This document shows, one piece after another, positions 14,895 through 24,182 of a stretch of 39,670 nt of DNA. A program made the translations under genes and the position numbers. The stretch comes from Rhodococcus sp. KRD197. Its GTDB lineage: Bacteria; Actinomycetota; Actinomycetes; Mycobacteriales; Mycobacteriaceae. Below the pieces are notes generated by a model. The model was not told the origin of the DNA. It worked only from the letters and a program-made list of their open reading frames with translations, and ran no database searches. Position 1 is the first letter of the stretch. Every line of letters starts with the position of its first letter. The stretch spans positions 423,871 to 463,540 of the forward strand of contig NZ_JABFAO010000004.1 of the NCBI RefSeq assembly GCF_017168235.1. Direction: 5' to 3'.

Positions 14895-17800
14895 TCACCC
14901 GGTGAGGGCCATGAATGCCCCCAGGGTTTCGAGGCCGTCGGGTGTCGCGGGGAGGTAGTGCGTCAGCGTTCGCGCCTGCACGACGATCGCCGCCCACTGG
15001 CCGCGGGAGATCGCGACGTTCAACCGGTGTCTCGAGAGCAGAAAGCGCGCCCCGTGGGGCGAATCGCCTGCGTTCGACGCGGTCATCGACACGATCGAAA
15101 TCGGTGCCTGCCGCCCCTGGAACTTGTCGACAGTGCCGACGGGGACGTCCGCGAGGCCCGCGCGCTCGAGATGTTCGCGAATGAGAGCCACCTGCGCGTT
15201 GTACGGCGCTACGACGATGAAGTCGCCGGGCGTCAGGCCCCGCGCCGCGTCGTGGGTTTCGGGATCGACCCACGGCAAACCGACAAGCGATTCGATCTGC
15301 CGCCTGATCTCCTCGGCCTCCTCCGGTGAGTCGGTGGTGTTCGCGTGGTGATCGACGGTCACGGCATGCAGCCCCGGTGCCAGACCGTGGAGCACCCGCG
15401 TGCCCGTGGCCTGCTCGTTGGAGAACAGACGGCCCTCGTACGACAGCGCCGAGACCGGTGCGCACAGTGCAGGGTGCATGCGCCAGGTCCGGCTCAGAAA
15501 GTAGCCGCGGTCGGCGGGCAACGCGTCGTGTCCTTCGGCGAGCCATCCCAGGGCCGACTCGTCCACCGGTTCGGGGTGCGTGCCCTGACTGACCTGGGGA
15601 AGCTGTTGGGGATCGCCCAACAGCAGCAGGTTCCGTGCAGCACCGGCGACGGCGATGGTGTTGGCCAGCGAGAACTGTCCCGCCTCGTCGACGACGAGTA
15701 GATCGAGCGAACCCGGCACGACGCGAGTGTCGAGCGAGAAGTCCCAGGCCGTCCCGCCGATGACGCAGCCGCCGGTCGCGTCGGCGACGAAACCGGGATA
15801 GTCCGCATCGCGCAACAGGGTGTGCTCGGTCGGCGCCTTCTTCCCGATCAGTTCGGGAACGACTCCGGCCTTCGCGATCGCATCCAGGAGGTTCTCCACC
15901 ACCGAGTGAGACTGCGCGACGACGCCGACGCGCCACTGTCGCTGCTCGACGAGCCGCGCGATCACCGTTGCGGCCGTGTAGGTCTTGCCAGTGCCAGGAG
16001 GGCCTTGCACAGCGAGATACGAGTTGTCGAGATCTTCCAACGCCGCAGCAATCGCATCTACGTAATTCCCGGCGCCCTGCTCGCCGACCACGATCGCGGG
16101 CAGCGGTCGGCCCGAGTGTGTCCGCGGCGCCGACCGTGCCGCCAGATCGGCCATCGCGGTTGTGGGCAGATTCGGCAACGACCGCTCGACCTCGGACGCC
16201 GCGCGGACGATCGCCGCTTCCAGGCTGACGGTGCGGATGGGCGCGTCGGGTGCAATCGCCATCGGAACTTGCTCATACGGATCGGCGCCCGCGGCGAGCT
16301 TCTCGTCGACCACGACGAACGCCTCGCTGATCTCGACGACCTCGGCCTTGCTGCACGCCCGATAGCTGGGGTGCGGTTGGTCCAACCCATCGGGGGCCGG
16401 CACGTCGTACAGCAGTCGCACGGTCTTGCCGAGGCTGTTGCCGACGCTCCCGTGCAACGTCAGCCGACGCCGAAGGAGCTTCTGCCTGGGCGTGGTCTTC
16501 GCCCATACCGAATCGATCGAGCCGGTGTCCACCTTCACCACATCGCCGGACTCGGCCCATTCGTCGACCGGGCTCTGCAACCGGTCGAAGTGGGCCCACC
16601 AGAACGGCTTGCGTTCTCGGCGGTGATACCCGATCGATCCGGCGTAGAGGGCCACCGCCTGCGCCTGCGGTGAGCGCTCGGAGATTGGGCCGTAGCCGAC
16701 GAACTCGCGCAACGACTCTTCGGCAGGGTCGATTTCCTCGACCGACTCGGGTGCGAGGGCGGCCGGGGCCCTCGGGGTGACACCGGCGTCGGCCGCTCGG
16801 GTGAGCAGCCAGTCGCGCAGCCGAACTGTCGACTCGCAGTCGTAGCGGTTGTACTCGGCGATCTCGGCGAGCAACGCGTCGGCCTCCTCGGCACACCCTC
16901 GATCGCGCAGGTCGCACCAGTTCGCGTACTCGACTATCGACGCGGCGGCGTTGGTGACCTCGCCGTCTCGACTGCCCGGCATGTACAGCGGCTCCAGCTT
17001 CTTGATGCTGTAGGACCGCTCACCGATGCGCAGTGATGCCCGCACGACGGGGTAGAGGTCCACGAGAACGTTCTCGCGAAGCAGGTCGTCGACGACATCC
17101 TCGCCGACGCCGTACCGTCCGGCGAGACGCAACAGCGCCGTCTTCTCGTAGGCCGCGTAGTGGTAGACGTGCATCCCGGGATACTCGCGCCGACGCGCGG
17201 TCACGTACTCGAGGAAGGCCGTCAACGCCGCCCGCTCCTGCGCTCGGTCGTGGGCCCAGAACGGTGTGAACGTGCCGCCTGCGTCGAGGACGCCGAAGAG
17301 ATACTCGAGACCCCAGTCCGCAGTGCCCTCGGTCCACAGCGGGTCACCCTCGAAGTCGAAGAACACATCTCCCGCGTTCGGCTCCGGAATGCTGCCCAGC
17401 GCAGCGGCATCGACGATCTCGTACTCGGGCACACCGCTCGTCGACTGCGCTACCTGCAGCCTCGCCTGCGCAGCGAGGTTTCCGAGTATGCGGGCAGAGA
17501 TGCCCTCGACGGGTCCGTCGAGCGCGGCGAGCTTACTCATGGTGCTGACGCCGGCGTCGACGAGATGTGCTCTGTTGCCTCCGCTGATGCCGGCGACGAG
17601 AAGCAGGTCCTCGCGGGCGATGACCTGCTCCTCGCACGCATCGCACCGCCCGCAAGCGGTGTACCGGGGGTCGGCCCAGTCGACGGGTTCGGCGTCGGCG
17701 ACATGCTCGTCGATGATCTCCTCGAGGTGGGCTCGCTGGCGACGGTAGACCGGGAGCAGGTCCTTGGTTGCGTGGTCGGTGGTGGAGCCGTCGCCGAGCA

Positions 17801-18317
17801 TCAGGTGCAGGTGCCGGGCCACCTCGATGCCGTTGGTTTCGAGCGCATCCGCATACGCGGCCAGCTGCAGCAGGGCCGGTACTCGGGCGTGCCGCGACAG
17901 CTTGGTGTCGTACACGGAGTACGCGGTGTCGTTCGACCGCGTGCCTTCCTTGACCAGGAAGTCGCAGAACCCGAGGAAGCGGCCGTCGAAGAACGTGGCC
18001 TGATACAACACGTCGTACTTCCATAGCGCGGTTTCGATGGTGGCGGCATTGGCGTCGGCCAGACCGAGGAGCGTGCGCTCGGGCCTGGGCATGATCGCGA
18101 CGCCCGCTCCGAACCTGCTCTGGAACAGGTCGAGTTGACGGCGTTCGTGCGCGAGGCCGAGAGCCGAGGTGCGTTCGAGCATGGGGTCTGCGGCGTCGTG
18201 AACGGTGTCGATTCGGCCGAGCTTTGCATCGAGGGTGCGAAGCAACGCGTACTCGCACGACGCGGCGGCTGAGAGGTCGCTGGCGCTGTAAACGACGCGG
18301 TCGGCCAAGAGGAACAC
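14895..18317 (-). CDS. TM0106-type RecB-like nuclease / RNase H-like / SF1 helicase fusion
   Basis: A 1140-residue three-part protein. Part 1 is a PD-(D/E)XK nuclease: Cys22, Asp119 (GFCDF), Asp137 and Lys139 (YDTKLSR), QLAAY at 151-155 (RecB QxxxY motif), and CGRCDAC with Cys222, 225 and 228. Together with Cys22 this gives four cysteines able to hold an Fe-S cluster as in Cas4/AddB. Part 2 is an RNase H/DnaQ-like domain with FFDFEGDP (Asp321, Glu323) and YNRYDC (Asp493). Part 3 is a superfamily 1 helicase of the Dna2/Upf1 kind: Walker A GPPGTGKT (772-779), Walker B LLVVDEAGQ (873-881), LLLLGDPQQLPQ (897-908), GTVDKFQGRQ (1061-1070) and RLNVAISRG (1098-1106). The GTG at 18317 matches the family start FLLADRVVYSASDL. 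The role is probably DNA processing; the exact pathway is unknown. Confidence 0.95.
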   Translation of the reverse strand: MFLLADRVVYSASDLSAAASCEYALLRTLDAKLGRIDTVHDAADPMLERTSALGLAHERRQLDLFQSRFGAGVAIMPRPERTLLGLADANAATIETALWKYDVLYQATFFDGRFLGFCDFLVKEGTRSNDTAYSVYDTKLSRHARVPALLQLAAYADALETNGIEVARHLHLMLGDGSTTDHATKDLLPVYRRQRAHLEEIIDEHVADAEPVDWADPRYTACGRCDACEEQVIAREDLLLVAGISGGNRAHLVDAGVSTMSKLAALDGPVEGISARILGNLAAQARLQVAQSTSGVPEYEIVDAAALGSIPEPNAGDVFFDFEGDPLWTEGTADWGLEYLFGVLDAGGTFTPFWAHDRAQERAALTAFLEYVTARRREYPGMHVYHYAAYEKTALLRLAGRYGVGEDVVDDLLRENVLVDLYPVVRASLRIGERSYSIKKLEPLYMPGSRDGEVTNAAASIVEYANWCDLRDRGCAEEADALLAEIAEYNRYDCESTVRLRDWLLTRAADAGVTPRAPAALAPESVEEIDPAEESLREFVGYGPISERSPQAQAVALYAGSIGYHRRERKPFWWAHFDRLQSPVDEWAESGDVVKVDTGSIDSVWAKTTPRQKLLRRRLTLHGSVGNSLGKTVRLLYDVPAPDGLDQPHPSYRACSKAEVVEISEAFVVVDEKLAAGADPYEQVPMAIAPDAPIRTVSLEAAIVRAASEVERSLPNLPTTAMADLAARSAPRTHSGRPLPAIVVGEQGAGNYVDAIAAALEDLDNSYLAVQGPPGTGKTYTAATVIARLVEQRQWRVGVVAQSHSVVENLLDAIAKAGVVPELIGKKAPTEHTLLRDADYPGFVADATGGCVIGGTAWDFSLDTRVVPGSLDLLVVDEAGQFSLANTIAVAGAARNLLLLGDPQQLPQVSQGTHPEPVDESALGWLAEGHDALPADRGYFLSRTWRMHPALCAPVSALSYEGRLFSNEQATGTRVLHGLAPGLHAVTVDHHANTTDSPEEAEEIRRQIESLVGLPWVDPETHDAARGLTPGDFIVVAPYNAQVALIREHLERAGLADVPVGTVDKFQGRQAPISIVSMTASNAGDSPHGARFLLSRHRLNVAISRGQWAAIVVQARTLTHYLPATPDGLETLGAFMALTG

Positions 18318-18373
18318 GCGCCCAACTGTAGGTGAGTGCACCGACGCCGAAGCTCGGCATGCAAAATAGCCGA

Positions 18374-18988
18374 ATGCCTTTTTTCGAGGGAGTCACCGGT
18401 GCCGTCCACTATCGCTCGTGGACGACGGCCCATCCGCGTCTGGTTCTGGTCTTTCTGCACGGTCTCGGCCAGCACAGCGGCCATTACCATCGCTTCTCCC
18501 GCGTCCTCAACAACGAGGACATCGACGTGTGGGCGATCGATCACGTCGGACATGGTTTGACGGAGGGGGAGTTGTCGGACGCATCGCAGATTGCCGGGTT
18601 GGCGAAGAACGCGCTGCAGCTGGCAAGTCTCGCTCGTGCCGAGCGTTCGGGGGTGCCGATGGCGCTGATGGGCCATTCGCTGGGGGCGGCGACCGCGATC
18701 GCCGCCCTGGCCGAGGAGCCGAGCGGATTCTGCGCGGCGGTCCTGTGCGGAACACCGAAGTCGACGACTGGAAAGCTCTCGGATCTCGACGACACCGCGG
18801 TGCCCCTGTTGGCCGTGCACGGGGTGGACGACCGGATGGCGCCGATCGATGCCGTGCGTGCCTGGATCCCGAACGTGCCCGGGGCGCAGTTGCGCGAATA
18901 CGAGGACGCAGGTCACGACCTGCTGCATGAGAAGGTGCACCGGACCGTCTCGCTGGACGCGGCTACCTTCCTGCTCGAACACGTGTAG
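18374..18988 (+). CDS. Alpha/beta hydrolase, monoacylglycerol-lipase-like
   Basis: A 204-residue serine hydrolase. The catalytic triad is recognisable: Ser in GHSLGAATAIA, Asp in VHGVDDRMAP and His in EDAGHDLLHE. The oxyanion HG is in LVFLHGLGQHSGHY, typical of the YjbI/monoacylglycerol lipase (Hydrolase_4) group. The ATG at 18374 matches the start MPFFEGVTGAVHYRSW of the fold; an upstream ATG at 18332 would overlap the helicase gene. It is divergent from the helicase gene by 56 bp and followed by an 18-bp perfect terminator hairpin. Substrates are likely glycerides or other esters. Confidence 0.92.
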   Translation: MPFFEGVTGAVHYRSWTTAHPRLVLVFLHGLGQHSGHYHRFSRVLNNEDIDVWAIDHVGHGLTEGELSDASQIAGLAKNALQLASLARAERSGVPMALMGHSLGAATAIAALAEEPSGFCAAVLCGTPKSTTGKLSDLDDTAVPLLAVHGVDDRMAPIDAVRAWIPNVPGAQLREYEDAGHDLLHEKVHRTVSLDAATFLLEHV

Positions 18989-18996
18989 CGCACTAC

Positions 18997-19035
18997 GAAA
19001 GCAGGGCCCGTGTGATGCACACGGGCCCTGCTTTC
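18997..19035. terminator. Bidirectional intrinsic terminator
   Basis: An 18-bp perfect stem (18997-19014 with 19018-19035, arm GAAAGCAGGGCCCGTGTG) with a 3-nt ATG loop lies between two convergent genes, 8 bp after one stop and 12 bp before the other. The outer AAA/TTT ends give short A/T tracts on both strands, so it can serve both genes. Confidence 0.92.
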
Positions 19036-19047
19036 ATGCGGTGGAGA

Positions 19048-20835
19048 TCAGCTGTAGATAGCTTCGATCTCGGATCCACGCTCCTGATGAATGACGTTGC
19101 GCTTGAGCTTCATCGTCGGGGTGAGTTCGCCGGTCTCGGCGGTGAAGTCGACCTCGAGCACCGAGTACTTCTTGATCTGCTCTGCCTTCGAGACCTTCTT
19201 GTTGGCGTCGGCGACGGCCTGGTCGATCTCGGCGATGAGATCGGGGTTCTTCTTCAGATCCTCGAACGCGATGTTCTCGGCGATGCTGTGGCGTTCCTTC
19301 CATCCCGGTAGTGCTTCGGGATCGAGGGTGATCAACGCACCGATGAACGGCTTGCCGTCTCCGACCACGAGGCACTGACTGATCAACGCGTTCGCGCGGA
19401 GTGCATCCTCGAGCACGGCCGGCGCAACGTTCTTGCCGCCGGCGGTGACGATGATTTCCTTCTTGCGGCCGGTGATCGAGACGAACCCGTCCTGATCGAT
19501 CGATCCGAGGTCACCGGTGTGGAACCAGCCGTCGACGATCGATTCGGCTGTCGCCTTGTCGTTGTGCCAGTAGCCGCCGAACACGACCGGTCCCTTGACC
19601 AGAAGCTCGCCGTCGTCGGCGATCTTCGCGGCGTGGCCGTTCAACGGCTTGCCGACGCTGCCGATGCGCTGCTCGGTGGTGGTGTTGACGGTGATCGCCG
19701 CGCTGGTCTCGGTGAGGCCGTAGCCCTCGTAGACGGGAATGCCGACGCCGCGGAAGAAGTGTCCGAGACGAGCGCCGAGGGCTGCGCCACCGGAGACCGC
19801 CCGCTCGCAGTTGCCGCCCAGCGCTGTGCGGAGCTTGGAGTACACGAGCTTGTCGAACACGGCGTGCTTGGCGCTCAGGATCAGTCCGGGCCCACCCTTG
19901 TCCTTGGCCTCGCTCCACTCGATGGCGGTGGCTGCGGCCTTGTCGAAGATCTTGCCCTTGCCGCCGTCGTATGCCTTCTGCTTGGCCGAGTTGTAGACCT
20001 TCTCGAAGACGCGGGGCACCGAGAGAATGAAGTCGGGCTTGAACGTGGCGAACTGGTCGAGCAGGGTGGTCACGTCCGAGGTGTGTCCGATGGTCACCTT
20101 CGACTCGAACGCGGCGACCGAGACGGCGCGTGCGAACACGTGGGCCATCGGCAGGAACATCAGCGTGCGGTTGCCCTCGTTCATCGAGTCGTGCAGAGCC
20201 ATCGAAGTGGCCTGGATCTCGGCGTAGAAGTTGCCGTGGGTGAGCTGAACGCCCTTGGGGCGCCCGGTCGTGCCCGAGGTGTAGATGAGCGTCGCGGGAC
20301 TGGACGCGTTCACCTGCTTGCGACGGGCATGCAGGTCCTCGTCGCTGACACCCGCGCCGCGGGTGCTGAGTTCTTCGATGGCGCCCGCGTCGATCTGCAG
20401 AACCTCACGCAGATCCGCGGCGCCCTCGGTGACCTCCTTCAAGGCTTCGGCGTGCTCGGGGGTTTCGAGGACGAGCACCGTGGTGGCCGAGTCTTCGAGG
20501 ATCCACTGCGCCTGGTCGGCTGCGGACGTTTCGTAGATGGCGACGGTGCAGCCGCCTGCGGTCCAGATGGCGTAGTCGAGTACGACCCACTCGAAGCGGG
20601 TCGAGGACAGGATGGCGACGCGGTCGCCGACCTCGACGCCGGAGGCGATGAAGCCCTTGGCTACGGCGGCGACCTCTTTGGCGAACTGACCTGCGGTGAC
20701 GTCGGTCCACGTCCCGCCCACCTGGCGCTGGAAGAGAACGAGGTTCGGGCACTCCTTCTCGTATCGGTAAACCGTGTCGGCCATCGATGCATCTTCGGGA
20801 ATGGTGAATGATGCTGGCACAGAATATTCGCGCAC
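19048..20835 (-). CDS. Long-chain fatty acid-CoA ligase (FadD15-like AMP-dependent synthetase)
   Basis: A 595-residue adenylate-forming enzyme that activates long-chain fatty acids to acyl-CoA. The AMP-binding P-loop LIYTSGTTGRPKGVQLTHGNF, the YGLTETSAAITVNT motif and the C-terminal hinge WFHTGDLGSIDQDGFVSITGRKKEIIVTAGGKNVAP are complete. Length and motifs fit the FadD15/FAA1-like long-chain group. The GTG at 20835 is chosen because GGAGGGG precedes it by 7 nt; an upstream ATG at 20883 has no such support. It is monocistronic on the minus strand, with a bidirectional terminator after it. Its product could feed the acyl-CoA dehydrogenases at 6, 24 and 25 kb. Confidence 0.96.
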   Translation of the reverse strand: MREYSVPASFTIPEDASMADTVYRYEKECPNLVLFQRQVGGTWTDVTAGQFAKEVAAVAKGFIASGVEVGDRVAILSSTRFEWVVLDYAIWTAGGCTVAIYETSAADQAQWILEDSATTVLVLETPEHAEALKEVTEGAADLREVLQIDAGAIEELSTRGAGVSDEDLHARRKQVNASSPATLIYTSGTTGRPKGVQLTHGNFYAEIQATSMALHDSMNEGNRTLMFLPMAHVFARAVSVAAFESKVTIGHTSDVTTLLDQFATFKPDFILSVPRVFEKVYNSAKQKAYDGGKGKIFDKAAATAIEWSEAKDKGGPGLILSAKHAVFDKLVYSKLRTALGGNCERAVSGGAALGARLGHFFRGVGIPVYEGYGLTETSAAITVNTTTEQRIGSVGKPLNGHAAKIADDGELLVKGPVVFGGYWHNDKATAESIVDGWFHTGDLGSIDQDGFVSITGRKKEIIVTAGGKNVAPAVLEDALRANALISQCLVVGDGKPFIGALITLDPEALPGWKERHSIAENIAFEDLKKNPDLIAEIDQAVADANKKVSKAEQIKKYSVLEVDFTAETGELTPTMKLKRNVIHQERGSEIEAIYS

Positions 20836-21132
20836 TGTAGGACCCCTCCGGGTAAATGACGTAACAGGTGTGCATTTCATCACATTCCGTGTCGTTCTGC
20901 ACTACCGGGGTGTCCGGTTTGCGACTTTTCGACGCGTTCTGTGGAGTTAGGTGTGACTCGCAGTGCACGATAACTGGTGGCGATGCCGATTTCGACTTCG
21001 ATGAATTGCCCGATTTCGACGGCAGCGCGGCCCTCGGGAGGGTGCGTAGTTGCCTCTCCTCCCCGTTCGTTGCACCCAATTCTCGGCACTCGGTCCGTCG
21101 GAGGCGGTGACAGGGATTAAACTCCCAGGTAT
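20836..21132. other. 297-bp divergent intergenic region, promoters of the acyl-CoA ligase and DEAD-box helicase genes
   Basis: No gene is supported here; short frames on both strands lack family resemblance and a ribosome-binding site. The segment is less GC-rich than its surroundings near 20850-21020. A TAAACT -10-like hexamer about 12 nt before the helicase start (near 21116) would place its transcription start at or next to the ATG, suggesting a leaderless message. This is a motif reading only. Confidence 0.4.
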
Positions 21133-23034
21133 ATGAGCACAACAGAGCCGAATCAGGATGCCGCTGTGACCGATGCCGCTGGGACCACGGACGAGTCCAC
21201 ATCGAACGGGCCGGCGTCGGCGGCCACCGACGCGCCCCCAGCCGACGCGGCCCCAGCCGATGCACCCCCAACAGGAGTGCAACAGGCCGCAGGGGGCGCC
21301 GAAGAGGCCCCGCCGCTGACCTTCGCCGATCTCGGGATCGACGAACGAGTTCTCAAGGCGCTGCACGACGTCGGCTACGAGAGCCCCTCGCCCATCCAGG
21401 CCGCGACCATCCCGCCGCTGATGAGCGGCAGCGATGTGGTCGGTTTGGCCCAGACGGGCACGGGCAAGACCGCTGCATTCGCGGTACCGATTCTGTCCAG
21501 GCTCGACGTCTCACGCCGGGTGCCTCAGGCGCTCGTGCTGGCTCCGACGCGTGAACTCGCGCTCCAGGTGGCCGAGGCGTTCGGCAAGTACGCCACCAAC
21601 ATCCCCGGCCTGCATATTCTCCCGATCTACGGTGGACAGGCCTACGGCATTCAGCTTTCCGGGCTGCGCAAGGGTGCGCAGATCATCGTCGGAACGCCCG
21701 GTCGTGTCATCGACCACCTCGAAAAGGGCACCCTCGACCTGTCTCAGCTCGAGTACCTGGTGCTCGACGAGGCCGACGAGATGCTCAAGATGGGTTTCCA
21801 GGAAGACGTCGAGCGCATCCTGGCGGACACCCCTGAGTACAAGCAGGTCGCGCTGTTCTCGGCCACGATGCCGCCCGCGATCCGAAAGATCTCCAAGCAG
21901 TACCTGCACGACCCGGTCGAGATCACCGTCAAGACCAAGACCTCGACTGCACCCAACATCACCCAGCGCTACGTGCAGGTGGCACACCAGCGCAAGCTGG
22001 AAGCGCTGACCCGGATCTTCGAGGTCGAAGAGTTCGAGGCGATGATCATGTTCGTCCGGACGAAGCAGGCTACGGAGGAGCTCGCCGAGAAGCTGCGGGC
22101 GCGGGGATTCTCCGCCGCCGCGATCAACGGCGACATCGTCCAAGCTCAGCGCGAGCGGACGATCGGTCAGCTCAAGAGCGGCGCCATCGACGTACTGGTG
22201 GCCACCGACGTCGCTGCCCGCGGCCTCGACGTGGACCGGATCTCGCACGTCATCAACTACGACATTCCCCACGACACCGAGTCCTACGTGCACCGCATCG
22301 GACGCACCGGCCGGGCCGGTCGAGCCGGTGAGGCTCTGCTCTTCGTCGCACCGCGCGAGCGTCACCTGCTCAAGGCGATCGAACGCGCGACGCGCCAGCC
22401 CATCACCGAGATGCAGCTCCCCAGCGTCGACGACGTCAACGCGCAGCGCGTCACCAAGTTCGGCGACTCCATCACCGAGAGCCTGAGCTCGACGAACCTG
22501 GGACTGTTCCGCAAGCTGATCGAGGATTACGAACGCGAGCACGACGTCCCGCTCGCCGACATCGCTGCGGCGCTCGCCGTGCAGTCCCGCGACGGTGAAG
22601 AATTCTTGCTCAAGCCCGAGCCACCCGCCCCGCCGCGCGCGGCACGCGAACCGCGCGAGCGGGTGCCGCGCAAGTTCGACGAGGATGCCGCCAACTCGCA
22701 TCACCGCAAGACCGGTCAGGACATGGCGACATACCGCATCGCGGTGGGTAAGCGCCATCACGTCGCCCCCGGTGCGATCGTCGGAGCCATCGCGAACGAG
22801 GGCGGACTTCGTCGCAGCGATTTCGGGCACATCAGCATCCGTCCGGACCACTCGCTCGTCGAACTTCCGGCAGATCTCGCCGACGAGACCGTCGAGGCGC
22901 TGCGTCGCACCCGCATCAGTGGGGTGCTGATTCAGTTGCAGCCCGATTTCGGCCCTCCCGGGGGCCGTGGCGGTCCGCGCGGTGGCGGAAAATTCAGCGG
23001 ACCCAAGGGCAAGGACAAGCGTCCGAGAAGCTGA
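21133..23034 (+). CDS. deaD: DEAD-box ATP-dependent RNA helicase (DeaD/CsdA type)
   Basis: A 633-residue RNA helicase that remodels rRNA and mRNA structure, typically in ribosome assembly and the cold response. Core motifs in order: Q-motif (FADLGIDERVLKAL..PIQ, about 63-90), AQTGTGKT (106-113), PTREL, DEAD (212-215), SAT (243-245) and HRIGRTGR (387-394). A DbpA-type RNA-binding domain is at about 533-603, followed by a Gly/Arg/Lys-rich tail (GGRGGPRGGGKFSGPKGK). The first 60 residues are an Ala/Pro/Asp-rich low-complexity leader (PADAAPADAPP) with imperfect DNA repeats. The ATG is at 21133. Confidence 0.97.
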   Translation: MSTTEPNQDAAVTDAAGTTDESTSNGPASAATDAPPADAAPADAPPTGVQQAAGGAEEAPPLTFADLGIDERVLKALHDVGYESPSPIQAATIPPLMSGSDVVGLAQTGTGKTAAFAVPILSRLDVSRRVPQALVLAPTRELALQVAEAFGKYATNIPGLHILPIYGGQAYGIQLSGLRKGAQIIVGTPGRVIDHLEKGTLDLSQLEYLVLDEADEMLKMGFQEDVERILADTPEYKQVALFSATMPPAIRKISKQYLHDPVEITVKTKTSTAPNITQRYVQVAHQRKLEALTRIFEVEEFEAMIMFVRTKQATEELAEKLRARGFSAAAINGDIVQAQRERTIGQLKSGAIDVLVATDVAARGLDVDRISHVINYDIPHDTESYVHRIGRTGRAGRAGEALLFVAPRERHLLKAIERATRQPITEMQLPSVDDVNAQRVTKFGDSITESLSSTNLGLFRKLIEDYEREHDVPLADIAAALAVQSRDGEEFLLKPEPPAPPRAAREPRERVPRKFDEDAANSHHRKTGQDMATYRIAVGKRHHVAPGAIVGAIANEGGLRRSDFGHISIRPDHSLVELPADLADETVEALRRTRISGVLIQLQPDFGPPGGRGGPRGGGKFSGPKGKDKRPRS

Positions 23035-23053
23035 TTGAGAGCCGCTGGGGTTC

Positions 23054-23536
23054 CTAGCCGTCTATCTCGATTTCTGCCGATACGACCACGGCGTTGTTCA
23101 TCGGCAGTGCTGCCACTCCGATCGCACTGCGTGCGTGCGCGCCGACCTCCGGGCCGAAGATCTGCAGAACGAGATCGGAGAAGCCGTTGATGACGGTCGT
23201 CGTCTGGGTGAACCCGTGGTCGGCGTTGACCATTCCGGAAACCGTGAGCCAGGCGCTGATTCGGTCGAGGTCACCGATCGCTCGACGCACGCTGCCCAGG
23301 ACGGCCAGCGCGGTGTCGCGGGCAGCGTCCGTCGCCGCATCGAGGGAGATCTCCGACGGCACGGCCCCGAACGGGCCGGCGAGGGAGCCGTCGGCGAGCT
23401 GGGGTGAGTGACCGGAGACGTGGACGCGGTTGCCGCGCACGCGTACCCAGTCGAAGGAGAACGTGAACCCGGGCGGGGCCACAGCCTCCTCGGGCAGGAC
23501 GAAACCCAATTCCTCGATATGCCGTTCTGTGCGCAT
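23054..23536 (-). CDS. RidA/YjgF/L-PSP family protein
   Basis: A 160-residue protein of the Rid superfamily. Canonical RidA hydrolyses reactive enamine/imine intermediates to keto acids. The fold is recognised by HIEELGFVLPEEAVAPPGF, VHVSGHSPQLADGSL, and the C-terminal GPEVGAHARSAIGVAALPMNNAVVVSAEIEI. Here ARSAIGVAALPMN holds the Arg expected for the active site. The ATG at 23536 follows AAAGGA at about 9 nt and is 1 bp after the stop of the histidine phosphatase gene, so the two are translated in tandem. Another in-frame ATG at 23566 would lie inside the upstream gene. Confidence 0.92.
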   Translation of the reverse strand: MRTERHIEELGFVLPEEAVAPPGFTFSFDWVRVRGNRVHVSGHSPQLADGSLAGPFGAVPSEISLDAATDAARDTALAVLGSVRRAIGDLDRISAWLTVSGMVNADHGFTQTTTVINGFSDLVLQIFGPEVGAHARSAIGVAALPMNNAVVVSAEIEIDG

Positions 23537-23537
23537 G

Positions 23538-24107
23538 TCACCGAGTCCTTTGTGCGGGGACGCCATTGATTGTCTCGACAGTCCAATTCTTCCCGTTCTG
23601 CCGAACCAGTGTCGATACTCCTGCATTGAGGATGCGCGGCGACGGAATTCCGCGGAGGGCGCCCACAATCGCGCGGATGACACCGCCGTGGGCGACGGCG
23701 ATGACCGACGAATCGGGGTGCATATCTGCTATCTCGTCGATCGCGCGCAGGCCCCGAACGATCAGATTCTCGCGCGACTCGAGGCCCGGATAGTGCCCGT
23801 GCGGCCAGCGTGACCAAGCGTCGTAATCGGTGAAGCCCTCGGCAGCGCCGAAGTGCCGTTCGGCCAGGTCAGCATAGGTTGCAGTGCGTTCGATTCCCAG
23901 GTGGGCGCCGATGATGTCGGCTGTTTCGGCAGCCCTCGAAAGTGGCGAACTGACCAGCAAGTCCCAGCGTCGTCCTTCGAGTTCGTAGACGGCTTCGCTC
24001 GCCTGAGCTCGGCCGGTCGAGTTGAGCGGGATGTCCGAGCTGCCCTGGAGTCGGCCGTGCAGATTCCAATCGGTTTCGCCGTGCCGAACCAGTGCCAGAA
24101 AAGTCAT
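23538..24107 (-). CDS. Histidine phosphatase superfamily protein (phosphoglycerate mutase-like)
   Basis: A 189-residue protein with the catalytic LVRHGETDWN motif (phospho-acceptor His9), the LNSTGRAQA segment, SSPLSRAAETA and the second catalytic His in VAHGGVIRAI. The family includes phosphoglycerate mutases, cobalamin-pathway and small-molecule phosphatases; the residues seen fit a phosphatase rather than a glycolytic mutase. The ATG is at 24107. It is 1 nt upstream of the RidA-like gene in a leftward pair and divergent from the acyl-CoA dehydrogenase gene by 75 bp. Confidence 0.94.
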   Translation of the reverse strand: MTFLALVRHGETDWNLHGRLQGSSDIPLNSTGRAQASEAVYELEGRRWDLLVSSPLSRAAETADIIGAHLGIERTATYADLAERHFGAAEGFTDYDAWSRWPHGHYPGLESRENLIVRGLRAIDEIADMHPDSSVIAVAHGGVIRAIVGALRGIPSPRILNAGVSTLVRQNGKNWTVETINGVPAQRTR

Positions 24108-24182
24108 AGTCAGCGAACATTATCGCAGTTGCCGCAGAGTACGGTCGAGGATGACCCAGTGGAAAGATAGCGGAGGGATCTC

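Noticed and set aside
20868..21110. An 80-codon frame in the fadD-deaD intergenic region
   Set aside because: There is no ribosome-binding site or family likeness, and the amino-acid composition is unlike the neighbours; it is treated as promoter region.
21511..22851. A 446-codon minus-strand frame
   Set aside because: It is antisense to deaD; the composition is that of a GC-rich shadow.
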